Positions 11,931 through 23,352 of a stretch of DNA of 64,000 nt are shown piece by piece. A program made the translations under genes and the position numbers. The DNA is from Saccharina japonica. Lineage: Eukaryota > Sar > Phaeophyceae > Laminariales > Laminariaceae. The DNA is taken from assembly GCA_008828725.1 (NCBI GenBank), contig MEHQ01003952.1, forward strand, positions 186,001 through 250,000, written 5' to 3'. Numbering within the stretch: position 1 is the stretch's first letter; each line of letters opens with the position of its first letter. The notes beneath the pieces were generated by a model. The model had not been told where the DNA came from, ran no database searches, and worked only from the letters and a program-made list of their open reading frames with translations.

Positions 11931-12434
11931 CTGCATGCTCTACTGCTGCAGTGCTGTAAACAACCAGCGAGCCACGCGATCGGCCAAAGTAAAGTTGTAC
12001 CTACTTTTGAATAATGTACCGAGTACAACTGTAAATGTCTATTATGCTTGGCTTTCAGCCGTTTTTAGTTTTTTTGTTTTGCTTTAAATACTTGCCTAGA
12101 GGGGGGCTCGCTCTCCACTGCGTCTTCGGCCGCTCTTTCGTTGTTTCATTTTCTTCGAAGATTTTTCACAATTCATTTTAACTCTATTCAACCATTTTAC
12201 TCACCTGGGTACGTACGTCTTCGAAGTGATACGACCATCCACCTACGTATGATACGACTGATGATGTATTTATATCGTACTCGTAATACGACTGCTGCAC
12301 TGCTGCTGTATCGGGTGTATTTCAGGTACTCCCTGAGACCAAGTAAAACACACGAATACATTCATGCTTGCCGCCAGAACCCTCTGCCTCAAAACACCCC
12401 TGATCCCTGACCCTGCTCCCGATCTCACCCTGAC

Positions 12435-12648
12435 CTGAGCCCTCCACACATAATCTGGACACGTCTAACTGTATAGTTAGGCGCCGACAAGTATGCCTGG
12501 TTGTCACTACCCCTCAGAAACGGGCGCGATGTTGTTTTGGCCAATCTATCCCGTGATGGCTCGTGCGATGTGGTGTTTTGACACGATTCCATGATGTACC
12601 CGTTTTGTACTCCTACCGGCGCGGGTGTACCCGTTTTTGGATATTGCC
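12435..12648 (-). CDS. Internal exon of an unidentified minus-strand gene
   Basis: The acceptor is a T-run ending TTTTTTTTAG; the donor is CTCAG|GTCAGG, with a stronger GTGAGA six bases further on. The 214 bp frame is open and hydrophilic: PKTGTPAPVGVQNGYIMESC, then SRDRLAKTTSRPFLRG and SDNQAYLSAPNYT. The family is not recognised. It could be the soluble tail of the membrane gene whose exons appear at 16.4-16.7 kb, with the left 42-bp-repeat arm lying in the intron between, but phases do not prove it. Confidence 0.45.
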
Positions 12649-12922
12649 CTAAAAAAAACACTAATGACGACAAACACTTCACGAATCGTGTTTTTTTTTG
12701 TTTGTTAGGCACGGCCCTTAGGAGGCAGTCCAGTGTAGGCCATAACGAAATGTCGACAGACGATTACATGAGACCGGTATAAACATGTGGCTGGGAAACG
12801 AATATCATTACGTAGGGAAAATGTATAACATTCGATCGTAGTCCTTGTCATTTGTTTATGCGACAGCTGCCTTACACCATCCAACTCCTCGTTGATTTAC
12901 ACGACAGCTCTCTACTATTCAG

Positions 12923-13562
12923 TAGGGTTGCACCCCGTCTGAATGAGAACCGGGTACTCGGTGGCGGGTACCCGGAACCGTCGGAACCGGAATCAGACCG
13001 GAACAAATGTATTCACCCCGGGTATTTGGACCCCGGGTACCCGGGTACCCGGGTACCCGTTGATTGTGCTTTACGGAGCCCCCAAGACTGGGATATACGT
13101 TGATTTATACATACACGGTGCCCCTAGACTCTCCTTTTTCCTTTTCTCCTACAGCCTTCGCACAACACGCGACTGCTGTTGCATCCCGTCTGACTGAGAA
13201 CCGGGCACCCGGTGGCGGGTACCCGGAACCGTCGGAACCGGAATCGGACCGGAACAAGTAAAATTATCCCGGGTATTTGGAGAGGCAGCCTTCTGCCTTC
13301 CATCTTCTTTCTTTGGCATGATTTATCGAGAGAATGGACGAAATTAAGTTTATTCCCTCCCACCGTCCACCTTACCACGCCCCCTGCGGACCGTTCAGGC
13401 CCGCTGAAACGCTAGAAGGGGAGAAAATAGTGCGCATGGCAACGCGGGTACCCGGGTACCCGGGCTGAAAGCAGGCCGGGTACCCGGTTCCTGTTCCGCC
13501 TGAACCCACCACACAACGGTCCGGTTACCGGTTCCAAATTTTGAGGCCGGGTTGCAACCCTA
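12923..13562. mobile_element. hAT-like non-autonomous element (640 bp) with 8 bp target duplication
   Basis: The termini are TAGGGTTGCACCCC on the left and, reverse-complemented, TAGGGTTGCAACCC on the right. The flanks are CTATTCAG (12915-12922) and TTATTCAG (13563-13570), 7 of 8 identical. An 8 bp target duplication and a YAGGG-type end are known marks of hAT elements. Inside, a ~90 bp block (GAGAACCGGGTACTCGG... to CCCCGGGTATTTGG) is repeated at about 12935-13030 and 13195-13280, with many GGTACCCGG motifs. No transposase frame is present. Confidence 0.75.
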
Positions 13563-13570
13563 TTATTCAG

Positions 13571-16038
13571 AAGCCGGACAATTGACAATAGTCTAATTAT
13601 CTATTAATAGTTTCCTATTGCAATTGACTGGCAATTGTGGTCGCCAATTCCAATCAATTGGAACCCATCGAGCTCCATGGTACAGACCATATATATTGAC
13701 AGACGCCCACCAGGCCCTACCGTCCACCCAATGTGTGTATGCAAATATACACCCATCTACATTATTAATGGTTGAAGTAATTGCTATTAACAGTTACCAA
13801 CGGAATCCCATTGGTGAACCCATAGTCTATTGAAATATAATATCCCATTCTATTTTAACGCTAATGAGCAATTGCAGAATATTTTCGGTGCCAATGGTGC
13901 TGGCAATTCCATTTAATTACAGCAATATTCTCCTAAATAAATTGAGCTGGCAATTCTATTTAATTGACTCCCCTCTAAATGAATTATGCTGGCAATTCCA
14001 TTCAATTGACATCCTGCCTAATATATTGTTCTGGCAATTTCATTTAATTGACATCCTCGCAAATAAATTGTGCTGGCAATTCATTTTCATTGTCGTAAAT
14101 GGAATTCCATATGTGCTGGCAATTGCATTTAATTGTCATCCTTCTAAACCAATTGTCCTGGCAGTTCCATTTAATAGATCCTTGGCAACCAATTGTCCTG
14201 GCAATTACATTTAATTGACATCCTTCTAAATTTATTGCGCGGGCAATTCCATTTAATAGGCACCTTTCTAAACAATAGTCCTGGCAACTTCATTTATTTG
14301 GCAGGCTTCGAAAAAAATGTCCAGACAATAAGGCCTTTCCATTTAATAGACAATATTGGGTTACCGGTCAAATGGTTCCGGACGCTTCAGTTGGCATTTG
14401 ACAAATCAATGTATTATGCATGAGGAAGCTTTTGCTTAAAGTTGCAAAGGCAAACGATTCGTGAGGCTGTCTAGCGATTGGTATTGCCGGACCAGTTGAT
14501 TCATGAAGTAGTCTATCTATTGAAGTCGACCAGACAACATATTTCGGAGGTGCCCATATAATTTAGTATCTCGGACAAAATGTTTGGCGGCCGATTAATC
14601 ACTAGGAAAATGTTTTTACATTCCCTTTCTGCTTAAGCCTTGGACAATAGGCACCGAAATACACTATTGCGCCTACAATAGACAATAGATACACTGAGCA
14701 GTTTAATAAATTAAATGAGGCGGACGACTGATTCTTACCATATTGCTGCAGTTGGAATTGCAAAGACAACAACTTATTGTAGTCCACCTACTAATTGGAA
14801 TTGATAAGGCAATTGATTTAGAGCTCTGCTAATTAACTGGAATTGACTTTTTGCAACTTTTTCGCTCCGGAGACTCTAATACTCTATTACTTCTTCAATA
14901 GGATATGGGACCTCCCCATAAAAGACTATTGCTGTTATAGTAGATCTTCCGGAAGTCCATTTTAATGGAATCGGTCGAGATACTGCTTTCGACGCATGCT
15001 ACGATAAAGGTGCACCATGTTTTTTCTGAGCTCCTCACTTAAGGAGCGTCATACCTCATAGACAAAAATGATTTTGGTGGAAAATGAAAGTGCTGCCGGA
15101 TGAGAAATCCGACGGAAGTATTTCTGAAACATATTTCGTCACAATAATGAAAGTCCGACGAATTTGGGTTAAGGAGCCTGATCGTTACGAAAACGAATCA
15201 GCCAAAACGTGCTACCTCTACCGTAGCACGCGTTATTCGTGGTGCATCTGTTAATAGGAATGGTTCGGCCAATAGTTTTGTGTCCTGGCCGTCCAATAGA
15301 CATTGTTTCAGCAATTAGTTTCTGGTCTTGTCTCACAACTGGAATGGTTCAATCAAACCGTTTCTGCTCTCACCTTCCAATTGGAATTGTTTCACTAATT
15401 GTTTTATGTTCCTTTCTATTGATATGAATGGTCGGATCAATAGGTTTCCGCCCTGACCTTCCAATTGAAATTGTTTCAACAAATAGTTTCGGGTCTTGCC
15501 TATCGATAGGAGTGGTTTAGTCAATAGGTTTCCGTGCTGACTTTCCAAATGAAATTGTTGGTTGGGTCTATAGGTTTTGTCCCGACCTTTCAATTGTTAG
15601 TGGTCGATTATTTTTTCTGACTAATCCAATTAATAGACCGTTCTTGAAATCATTTGGTTGGACATTTTCAATTGGTAATAAATACTTGAAACAAATTGAC
15701 TGCGTATAAAAATCCGCCTGATAGATCTCACTGGAAAAAATTCGACTGTGCAATGCCAATTAGTAGAAATCACTCGAAATGATGTAGTTGGGCAATTGCA
15801 TTTGATAGATAGCATTTTTAATCAAGTGTCTCGGCAATTCCAATTAATAGCCAGCACCCGAAATCAATTGTGGGCACAATTCTAATTAGTAGGCAGCATC
15901 CAAAATTAATTACTCGTACAATTCAAATAAATCTACTTCAATCAAAATCATTTGGTTGGGCAATTCCAATTAATAGGCTACACCCAAAAATAAATATAGA
16001 AACAATAGACTATTGAAATAGGAATTGTCCAGGGTGTG
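13571..16038 (+). repeat. Left inverted arm: array of degenerate ~42 bp repeats
   Basis: From 13621 the arm matches the reverse complement of 34689-37789. It is built of ~42 bp units of the type CTGGCAATTCCATTTAATTG followed by ACATCCTTCTAAATAAATTG near the outer end, and CTATTAATTGGAATTGCCCA-type units (read on the other strand) near the inner end. The two unit types align with each other. The outer boundary matches CAATTGACTGGCAATTGTGG and the inner one GGAATTGTCCAGGGTGTG. Bases 13571-13620 (GGACAATTGACAATAGTC...) continue the pattern but are missing from the right arm. Copy 2 of MITE family 1 interrupts it at 14991-15233. No real gene is seen; the 116-residue frame at 13864-14214 is a by-product of the 42 bp period. 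Confidence 0.85.
14991..15233 (+). mobile_element. MITE family 1, copy 2, inverted, inside the left arm
   Basis: This is the reverse complement of the copies at 6744-6995 and 8875-9131, with GACGCATGCTACGATAAAGG at the left end and CTCTACCGTAGCACGCGT at the right. The right arm lacks it: ACTGTTTTCGTGGTGCAT (complement of 35694-35711) is the unoccupied counterpart of ACTGCTTTCG...TTCGTGGTGCAT here. TTCG is present on both sides of the insert, supporting a short target duplication. Confidence 0.8.
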
Positions 16039-16369
16039 CTAATATTCCAAAGTTCAATGTATTGTCTGAACAGTAAAATCCTCCGTATGCAACACGTGTA
16101 CTCTTGTACGTGTACATGCTCAAGTCGTACATATCCTGTCATACATATATGTGTATCCGTACATCCGTACCCATATACTTCGTATATAATACAACACCGT
16201 CATTCGTACTAATGCTCGGTATGCAAGCTACCCGTATCTTGTCTCTAAATCTACCTCATAACTAGCCACGAATCTGACTCGTTCGAACACTCACATTACT
16301 TTGTGTATGTGTATACTCTCCTATATTACATGCCCCGTACTCGACATTCCAAATGTATTCATTACAGGG

Positions 16370-16590
16370 TGCCCGGAAGTCTTATGTCGTGAAACGTTTC
16401 CCGGTATGGACAAGAAGTACGAGATCCAGCCAGTCGCGGCCCGAAAAACAAATGTGCAAGCGATCAAAAAGACAACATACACGCCGTAGTATGCATGTAC
16501 CGGCACAACAGCAGCAACGCTATCACGGCCGGCAGCCAGGAAGAAAGATGAGCTCCTATCGCAAGAGCTCGTAATACAACCCGCGAGCAA
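16370..16590 (-). CDS. Exon-like segment with transmembrane helix
   Basis: An open minus-strand frame encodes LAAGRDSVAAVVPVHAYYG then the hydrophobic helix VYVVFLIACTFVF and ATGWISYFLSIPGNVSRH, before a CCT|GTAATG donor candidate. The composition is clearly membrane-protein-like. The acceptor is undecided. It lies only about 330 bp from the inner end of the left repeat arm, so the rest of the gene may be displaced or lost. Confidence 0.4.
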
Positions 16591-16597
16591 GGATATT

Positions 16598-16731
16598 TAC
16601 AGTGGTGAGCTACTGACGTATTGCACTGCTTTGCTCGCTAGGAAGCATCTCCGGATGAGAGCGCTAGCAACGGCGACAACGACCACCGCAAGAATCAGTA
16701 CGTTTGTTTTGAAATGGCAGCGGTGGCGCAT
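16598..16731 (-). CDS. Small ORF or first exon with signal-anchor helix
   Basis: ATG at 16731 starts MRHRCHFKTNVLILAVVVVA, a basic N-terminus and a hydrophobic helix, followed by SALIRRCFLASKAVQY. The frame reaches TAA at 16598-16600 after 44 residues, or can leave earlier at TAC|GTCAGT (16618). It could be a first exon whose product is anchored in the membrane. The join to 16370-16590 is not phase-compatible as far as I can see. Confidence 0.35.
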
Positions 16732-16739
16732 TTAAGCGG

Positions 16740-18325
16740 CTCCTTCGGGCAAACAGTGCAAGAGCTCTGCGGTCTATTCATTGTTATCTATTTTTATGTT
16801 GAGTTGCTGTACTGTTTCTTGTATAGATTCGATATATCGTGACTCCCTACGGTACCCCAAAATAAATTATTTTCGCGGTAATGTTCAGCCATACTCCTTG
16901 AAGCCAGCTATGAAGAGCGTAGGTCGTGGGCAATTCTTAAGTGTAAAGCGCTGGATCGATCCTACGCCTTTCTAATCACCAAAGGACCCTCTCACTCATA
17001 GTCCGCTCGAGTGTGTCGGGTATACTCAAATATCGTTGTTGTATTGTTTGGGATTAAGACATACATACGCATGCATTGCAGGGCATACATATGGCGTCTG
17101 GCTCGTGGTGCAGGCAGCGCACCACAAGCTGGAGGCCGTGGTGCTGGCCCGCACCACGAGCCACAGGCGAGGTGTGGCCCCCCGCAAGTGGACGCGAAGG
17201 GCCCCCGTAGGGTCGCCGGGGGTCGTTTTGTTTTACCATATACCCTGCTACGCATCAATATACTTTAAATGTGTGTCTAACCCGCTCGGTATAGCTGTTT
17301 CAGGCCTGCTATGTCCTCAGGCAGAGGAAACCGGCCCCAAATAGAGCATCTAAGACGAAATCAATAAAAAAAGAGCCCCAAATATGTTTGGTCTGCGGCG
17401 AAAAGTACGCCTAATCGTTTTTCGGACCCGCATACGTTTCTCGCCTACGACGATACACGGTGCGGCAGAGAAAAAACGTGGTGCGGCAAGCCGCAATAAG
17501 CCTCCGGTACGCGGTGAAACAATACGGGATTTAGGACAAAAAGGTGCGCCAGCGCAACCTAATGTATTGGTACATATGATGAGTATATAGTCGTCCTGTA
17601 GCGAGTTTTTGTCGTAGCAGGTCGTAGATTTGGCTTGGCACGTTTTTGGCTCGTCTAAGAACGTCTTCGATTTGTCTTAGCACGTACGTCTTATATTCTT
17701 CATACCACGTCATAATTCCGAATAAGACGTGCCAAGACGAATGCAAGACGTGCTAAGACGAGTGTGAAACGTGCTAAGACGTAAAAACACTGAATAATAC
17801 CACTAAGATTCGTAAGTCTGACTCTATTTTGTTCGAGCCTGCGCCGGGCTTATCCCTCGTTACGCTCGAGTTCTAAGTCTGACTGACGGCTGGCTTCGCT
17901 CGTCCTCGAAGTATGGTCTTAGCGTCGCTGCAACATATCGGCCGCAGCTGCGTACTGACAGCGACTGCAGCAGTAGAGCTCGGTACAAAGGAGTTATGAG
18001 CTCGCTCGAAGGTGGACCAGAAGGTCCCGAAGAGCCGTGGGATCGCAGTCTTGGCATGTAATGTCGAGTACGTTATTTTCTTGCTTCGGCACATTGCATT
18101 CGGTAGACAACCTTGGTTGAATCAAATTGTACGATCCTTCCATCTCAGCTGATAGATCGATTTCTCCCAGGTATTTCCCACACCTACCTGTGTACACCCA
18201 TGGATTATTCATCAGGGAAACCAACCGCTGACTGCGCCTGGTGTCAATGACAAGTTGCATTCCCACATGCGTCTGTACACGTCGTGTACGTCACTGTCGG
18301 GGAAACCGCGAACAGTGTTCGACAC
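16740..18325. other. No confident gene; contains an inverted/tandem AAGACGTGCTAAGACG cluster
   Basis: Bases 17725-17795 carry three ~20 bp direct repeats of AAGACGTGCTAAGACGAGTG, and 17636-17695 carries related units in inverse orientation (CGTCTTAGCACGT). A minus-strand frame at 17994-18266 looks protein-like but has no supporting borders. A GC-rich segment at 17098-17225 has internal repeats of GCACCAC/GTGGTGC. Confidence 0.4.
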
Positions 18326-18329
18326 TCAC

Positions 18330-18437
18330 ATATTAGATCATGGAATGCCTGGCTAAGCCGTAAAACGGTAAGCGCGAGTGCATGCCAGTATGGTATGCCC
18401 GTTAAGAACATGACAATCATGCAGTGTACCACCAAGC
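18330..18437 (-). CDS. Exon-like segment with transmembrane helix
   Basis: The acceptor is GGTCGAG and the donor ATAT|GTGAGT, a strong site. The 108 bp segment encodes LVVHCMIVMFLTGIPYWHAL followed by ALTVLRLSQAFHDLI. One clear hydrophobic helix is present. It lies next to the broken transposon at 18.68 kb, and no phase-compatible partner exon was found. Confidence 0.35.
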
Positions 18438-19289
18438 CTCGACCAAGCAGCAAATCAGAACAATCCTACCAGGTAGGTATAATATGTCGCACGAGGGATG
18501 TGGTCTCATGTTACGTTATTTGACTCGATGTCAGGGTTTGCGCCTCTCCGGTACTGTCCAACAAGTCGCATACTACACCGATACACCCTGGATACATATT
18601 ACGAAAAACGTAGCTGGAAAACACATTGACCCCTCTTGGGTTAGATGTACGATATCCGAATCCCCGACCGCCCCTGCCTGATTGTTCTAAACATGAATCC
18701 CCGAGAAGACATTTGTACTTTGGGGCGAGGAAAAGTCGATCGGATCGAATTGAAAAGAAGTCCGAAAATACTTTATGTTTTGCAAATCGAATAGAATGGA
18801 TTCAAAACGATTCGAATTGATTGAAGTTTATCCAACATGCACGGTATGTTCCCAATGAGTGAACGTCCCCGAGGCGATCCGTCGTTGTTTGAGATTTTTT
18901 CGACGACCACCAACAAGGCGTTAAATCGTTAACCTCAACGACTGGTAACCGGAGTAACGGTTGCGCCCACGGCTACAGACCATAGTATAACGTGGCCCGG
19001 GGCTGGCTCCTAAATGAAAAACATGGCGGTCGCACCCCCAAAGTTTCAACCAGCTCGATCGTCCGAGCCCGCCGGGAAAGAAGCGATCGACGCAAAACAC
19101 GGAGGAAAAGCCCAAGACTTCAGATACCTGCATCGCTGTCGCTGTCCGATGCGTGGCATTTAAAGGCTTCCTCCGTCCACCCAAACGAAGCTGATAGTGA
19201 TAGGTTCCTAGCCTGGGCCTTTCTAATAAAAAAGACCGTAGGCGGTGTGCACGTGACCGTGCACACCGTCTATCCCATCTGCCTTCCTC

Positions 19290-20920
19290 GACGAATATGT
19301 CGGGAGACATGTCAGTGTCAACCTGCCCGTCTGTCAAGGCTGTTTGTCAAGGAAAATCCAGCTGTCTACGTAGACATGTGTCCTAACACCCCCTGGCGGA
19401 AAAGGCCAAAACATATGTGAGGGAACCCCAATTCTTTTGTTTTTTTGTGCGGCAATTTCGTTTCCCCGAATTCAAAAAATAAATAATTACCCTCTTTGTC
19501 GATACTAATATGAGCTGGTGCCAGCGACAGCCAGAGCTTTACACCTCCGCACCTTTGCGCCTTGGTTTTTGAGAGTTGGACAACGAAACTACGAAAAACC
19601 AGACGGCTGGACTTTTTTTATCGTTTTTTTTTACTGTTTCGTAGGGACATTAGTTTTTTTTTTCTGGTTTTTCCGGCAAATTTGAACGACTCTCACGCAC
19701 GAAATATTCATTGTTAAAAACAAGTCAAGGCGTCATGTGTTTCATGTTGTTGTTACCCACAACCCTGCTTAATGTCGTTTTCCAAATCTCTAACAACCAA
19801 GGCGCAAAAAAGATTCCCGTTAAGAGTAAATATTCCCCTAAGGTGCCAAAATTGCTCCATATATTGTTCTAGGCGTTTCTTATAACAACCTCTCACAACT
19901 TGCAAATCAAAACAAGTGTCACAAACTTCTGGATCTTGTTGATATGATCAGTGCAACGTGTCTAACGTCGTATATGTTGACGTACTAACCGATATATGGC
20001 CTGAAAACAAAATATCTTCATTTAACTATAGGAATATCATCCATATGTAATTCACAATTAGCGCCTCCCCAAGCAGTATGACAATGTCCATATCTCGCCA
20101 ACTACAATTCGCACGACAAAAATCGCTTCACCGATGTGTTCCCTTTCTTCATGCCGTCGTGTGGATATCTTTAGTGTTGACAAAAACAGTGTATTGCGTT
20201 TGTTATGTTCCGAAGGGAAATGTTACACCTTTTCGCGGAACCAGCTCGTATATAATCTTGTGTTTAAATATAAAGAAAACTACTTGTTCGATTTGAGCTT
20301 ATTTGAAATCGTCGATATTCTGGAGTTCAATTCCAATCATTTTTGGAGATCTGTTATTTTTTACATTAACAGCCGATTTTCCTAATTGAGAATTGCTTTT
20401 CCGATGAGAATGAAAATCTAAAATATTGTTTTTTGAATTGTAAGAGACGTACTCCCCTTACAGTCATGTTTTTACTGTAACTATTGTCAGTTGTGACACC
20501 CATCGACGAAGAAAAAAAAGCGAAATAGGCATCGGCAGTCTGAAGATATCGAAGATCCAAGAAAATCTGGATAAAAGGGCGAGGTACATACCGCGCGCAT
20601 AAATGCAAATTCCCTTGAATCCTTGATTTTTCGAGCCTGTCAAGCTTGATTTCAAAAACATTTCGTGGATCGATACCTACCGTCGAGGAACATATTTACT
20701 GAATCAAAATTTGATCGTGAGCGAAATACAAATCTTAAACAATAACAAAGTACTAACATCGATTTTCATTCTGATCGGAATGGCAACTCTCAATTAGGAA
20801 AATCGGCTATTCATTCTAATCAGCCGTTTTTGAAAATGCGGATATTTTTCCATAGTGTCCCTTGTTTTTTGCTGTCAAGGCTGTCTGTCAAGGGGTGAAA
20901 GCGCTGTCTCCCGACATATC
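19290..20920. mobile_element. Insertion with inverted ends inside the 18.7-21.4 kb element
   Basis: The ends are inverted: GAATATGTCGGGAGACA near 19299 and TGTCTCCCGACATATC near 20905. Inside each end there is also CTGTCAAGGCTGTTTGTCAAGG (19336, read in two parts) and CTGTCAAGGCTGTCTGTCAA (20873). The complete copy at 38.6 kb has uninterrupted sequence at the equivalent point, so this is an insertion. The interior is T-rich without a credible ORF, and it carries the hairpin element at 20371-20808. Confidence 0.5.
20371..20808. mobile_element. MITE-like element with 48 bp terminal inverted repeats
   Basis: The left end AGCCGATTTTCCTAATTGAG, continuing to 20418, is mirrored by 20761-20808 (ending CTCAATTAGGAAAATCGGCT) with few mismatches. 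The length is 438 bp and there is no coding frame. No target duplication is obvious. It is nested within the 19290-20920 insertion. Confidence 0.7.
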
Positions 20921-23242
20921 CGCTTCTCGGTACTTGTCAGCCGGGTCTTGTGTGGAATGTCGGTAATCGATCAATTCGTGCAAGGGGTTGTCTCGGTTAC
21001 GAGGTGCAGCTGGAGAACACTCCGGAGGTTGCCATGAGGCGAGAGAGAAGATGTTATCCAAGGTGTATATTCGAATCCACCACCATAAAGAAGAACTGAA
21101 CGGAAGGGGCTTCACCCCTCCGTCCCAGATGTTACCCTTACCAAAACCCACCCGGGGAGACCAAAATCCCGCCGCATATTCCAGTTACACAAATCACACG
21201 TATGTATTCACACGATCAGACACACCAGACATGGGTGCGACTTATGACGGACGTATGACCAGCGGTTATCACCAACAGTCGGGTTATTCCGATATCAATG
21301 GCATTTCGAAAACATACGGAAGACATGGTTCCACCCGATAGGACCCAAAGCCTTAGTTTTCCACCAAATCGAATGGAGCTCATGAAACAAAATGGATTTG
21401 AAATCGATTCGGATTGAAACTTGCCTACGTTAATTGGGGCGCTAAACATTGCAGATGGCAGTACCCCTGATGTTCGGAGCAATTGTATCTCAATCCCAAT
21501 CACTGAAGCGTATGAAATGTTGTGCTGCTTAGCCTAGCAACTTAGAGAGGTGTGGGAGGGGTTTTGAGGAGCCGAATCTTCGACTCATGTTCTTATTCGG
21601 GGAACTTGGATTTCCCCGTTTTCCCCATATTTCGGCATGTACCGCTCATCAGGGTGGGCTCGTGTAATGGTATGGGCTAGGAAGGCCGGTACCTACCTCT
21701 ATATAGGGAATTGGTCCGTTATCGTATAACTTCGATGGCATTCGTATATGGGGTATTTATAAGATCTGAGGGTCATACTTGAACACCGCCCGAGGCAGAT
21801 GTCATCTGGCTCGGGGATTACTAAAGGCTGCTTATCTTCTACGCTTGATTCTACGGAAAGTGCGTAACACCAAGGATACCTAATAGGCACACCTGCAAAA
21901 GCATACTCTGTGTCTCACCCAGTCATATCACATCCTTATGTGGGAGCTGCGACATGCAATACACCACAAACAAAGTCACAAATTCAAAACCAGAAAAAGC
22001 CACCAAAGAAACATACCTACGCCGTAGCAAAAAATGAAAAATAAGGAACAGAACAACCACTTGTTACAGCAGTCTCGCCATCCAACACCAAGCCAATAAG
22101 TACTTCGCTCATATCATAGGGACTCTACTACAACAGGTTGATGGCTTGTACGTACTTGTTCCAATGTGTGGACCCTACATTAGTGTTGGATATCGAAACC
22201 AAAAAGTTTCTGTACCATAAGGCCGACATACATTGGATAACCATAAACGACAACGATAATTATCGTACCGAACCGAAAACCCCCAAAAAACGATAACGAC
22301 AACGATAACGACAATGGAGGCGAAAACAGACGTACAAAGCTCCCGCAACACCCACCCGTTCGTGTACATATTTTTGTCATCACGCAGATAACGTAATCAA
22401 CACGAAACCCTAAAATATTCGCATATCAAGCCTCGACGTCTCCAACACGACTTTTGTGTAGATCGTGCCGCTCTGCGATGTACTCGGTGGTGGGATGCTA
22501 GTTATCATAGACTTACTTACCAATATCTCGCCCAGGGATTGCTCATCCCTGGCCTCTCAGAGCTCCCACTTTTAACTCCGCCTCATTTCATTACTTGGTC
22601 ATCTCTTTGTTCCGTATATACTTTAGTTGCGAGAGGCTTCTTCCTCGTTCAGTTTTGGGTTCGTGCGGTTGCCCAGAGAGCACGGCAGCGCGGGCGAGCC
22701 CGGCACCATCGCCGGTATGGGAGGGCACTGGCCAATAGAGGGGGGGACGGGAGGAGCGCGGTCGCCTTTTTCGTGGCTAGGAGTGGCGTGTCCATCGAGA
22801 CACGAGGGAAGCACGAAGGGTCTTTGTCTGCGTTGCTGCTTGCTGTATCAATTCAGTATGTCATAAGCATAAAGGTCTTTTACAATTGTCAAAGAACATT
22901 CAAGCGGTGCATATGTTTCAGAACACACACCAATTTTTTTAATTAGAGAGTGACAGCAAGGCTGTTTGAACACTATCATGCTCGAGCGGGCGAACGAGGA
23001 CCACGGTGTGCACCGAGCTTCACGCGATGCGAGCCGCGGGGCTCACTGGGACAGAGAGGTAGTAAAGCTCGACCCGGGCCGAATCGATGGCGAGGTGACG
23101 TGGCTGGAAGCGTCGAGGGTGACAGAACGCGACAGCAGTCGTTTTAACTTTTTTGTTTTTTGAGCAACGCGATCACGATACGAGTACGAGTTCGTATGCC
23201 ATTCGAAGTGCTACTGCTGTTACTGCTGTTGTTGCTGGCCGT

Positions 23243-23352
23243 TTTTATTCGAGTACGAGTACGAGTTCGAGTATAATGCGAGTACGAGTACGAGTCGAGA
23301 ACGAGTACGAGTCGAGTACGAGTCGAGTACGAGTGCGAGTACGAGTACGATT
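23243..23352. repeat. GAGTAC/CGAGTA microsatellite
   Basis: Long runs of GAGTACGA and CGAGTACGAGT with small interruptions; the reverse strand reads as TACTCG repeats. The motif is partly self-complementary (GTAC). Confidence 0.9.

Larger units (their letters stand above)
18680..21440 (-). mobile_element. Broken copy of the AGGGCCCG-ended element, with nested insertions
   Basis: Plus-strand 18680-19285, 20920-20957 and 21273-21440 align in order with the reverse complement of 38645-39544. Landmarks are GACATTTGTACTTTGGGGC, GAACGTCCCCGAGGCGATCC, the palindromic GGTGTGCACGTGACCGTGCA and CTCGGTACTTGTCAGCCGGG. The 5' terminal repeat is missing or unrecognisable. The alignment is split by an insert of about 1.6 kb (about 19290-20920) and one of about 315 bp (20958-21272). 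Confidence 0.65.

Noticed and set aside
13864..14214. 116-residue repeat protein (CWQFHLIDIL-type repeats)
   Set aside because: A frame kept open by the 42 bp tandem repeat; no sign of selection and the opposite arm has many stops.
13571..16038. CRISPR array
   Set aside because: The repeats are contiguous and degenerate without unique spacers, and the DNA is eukaryotic.
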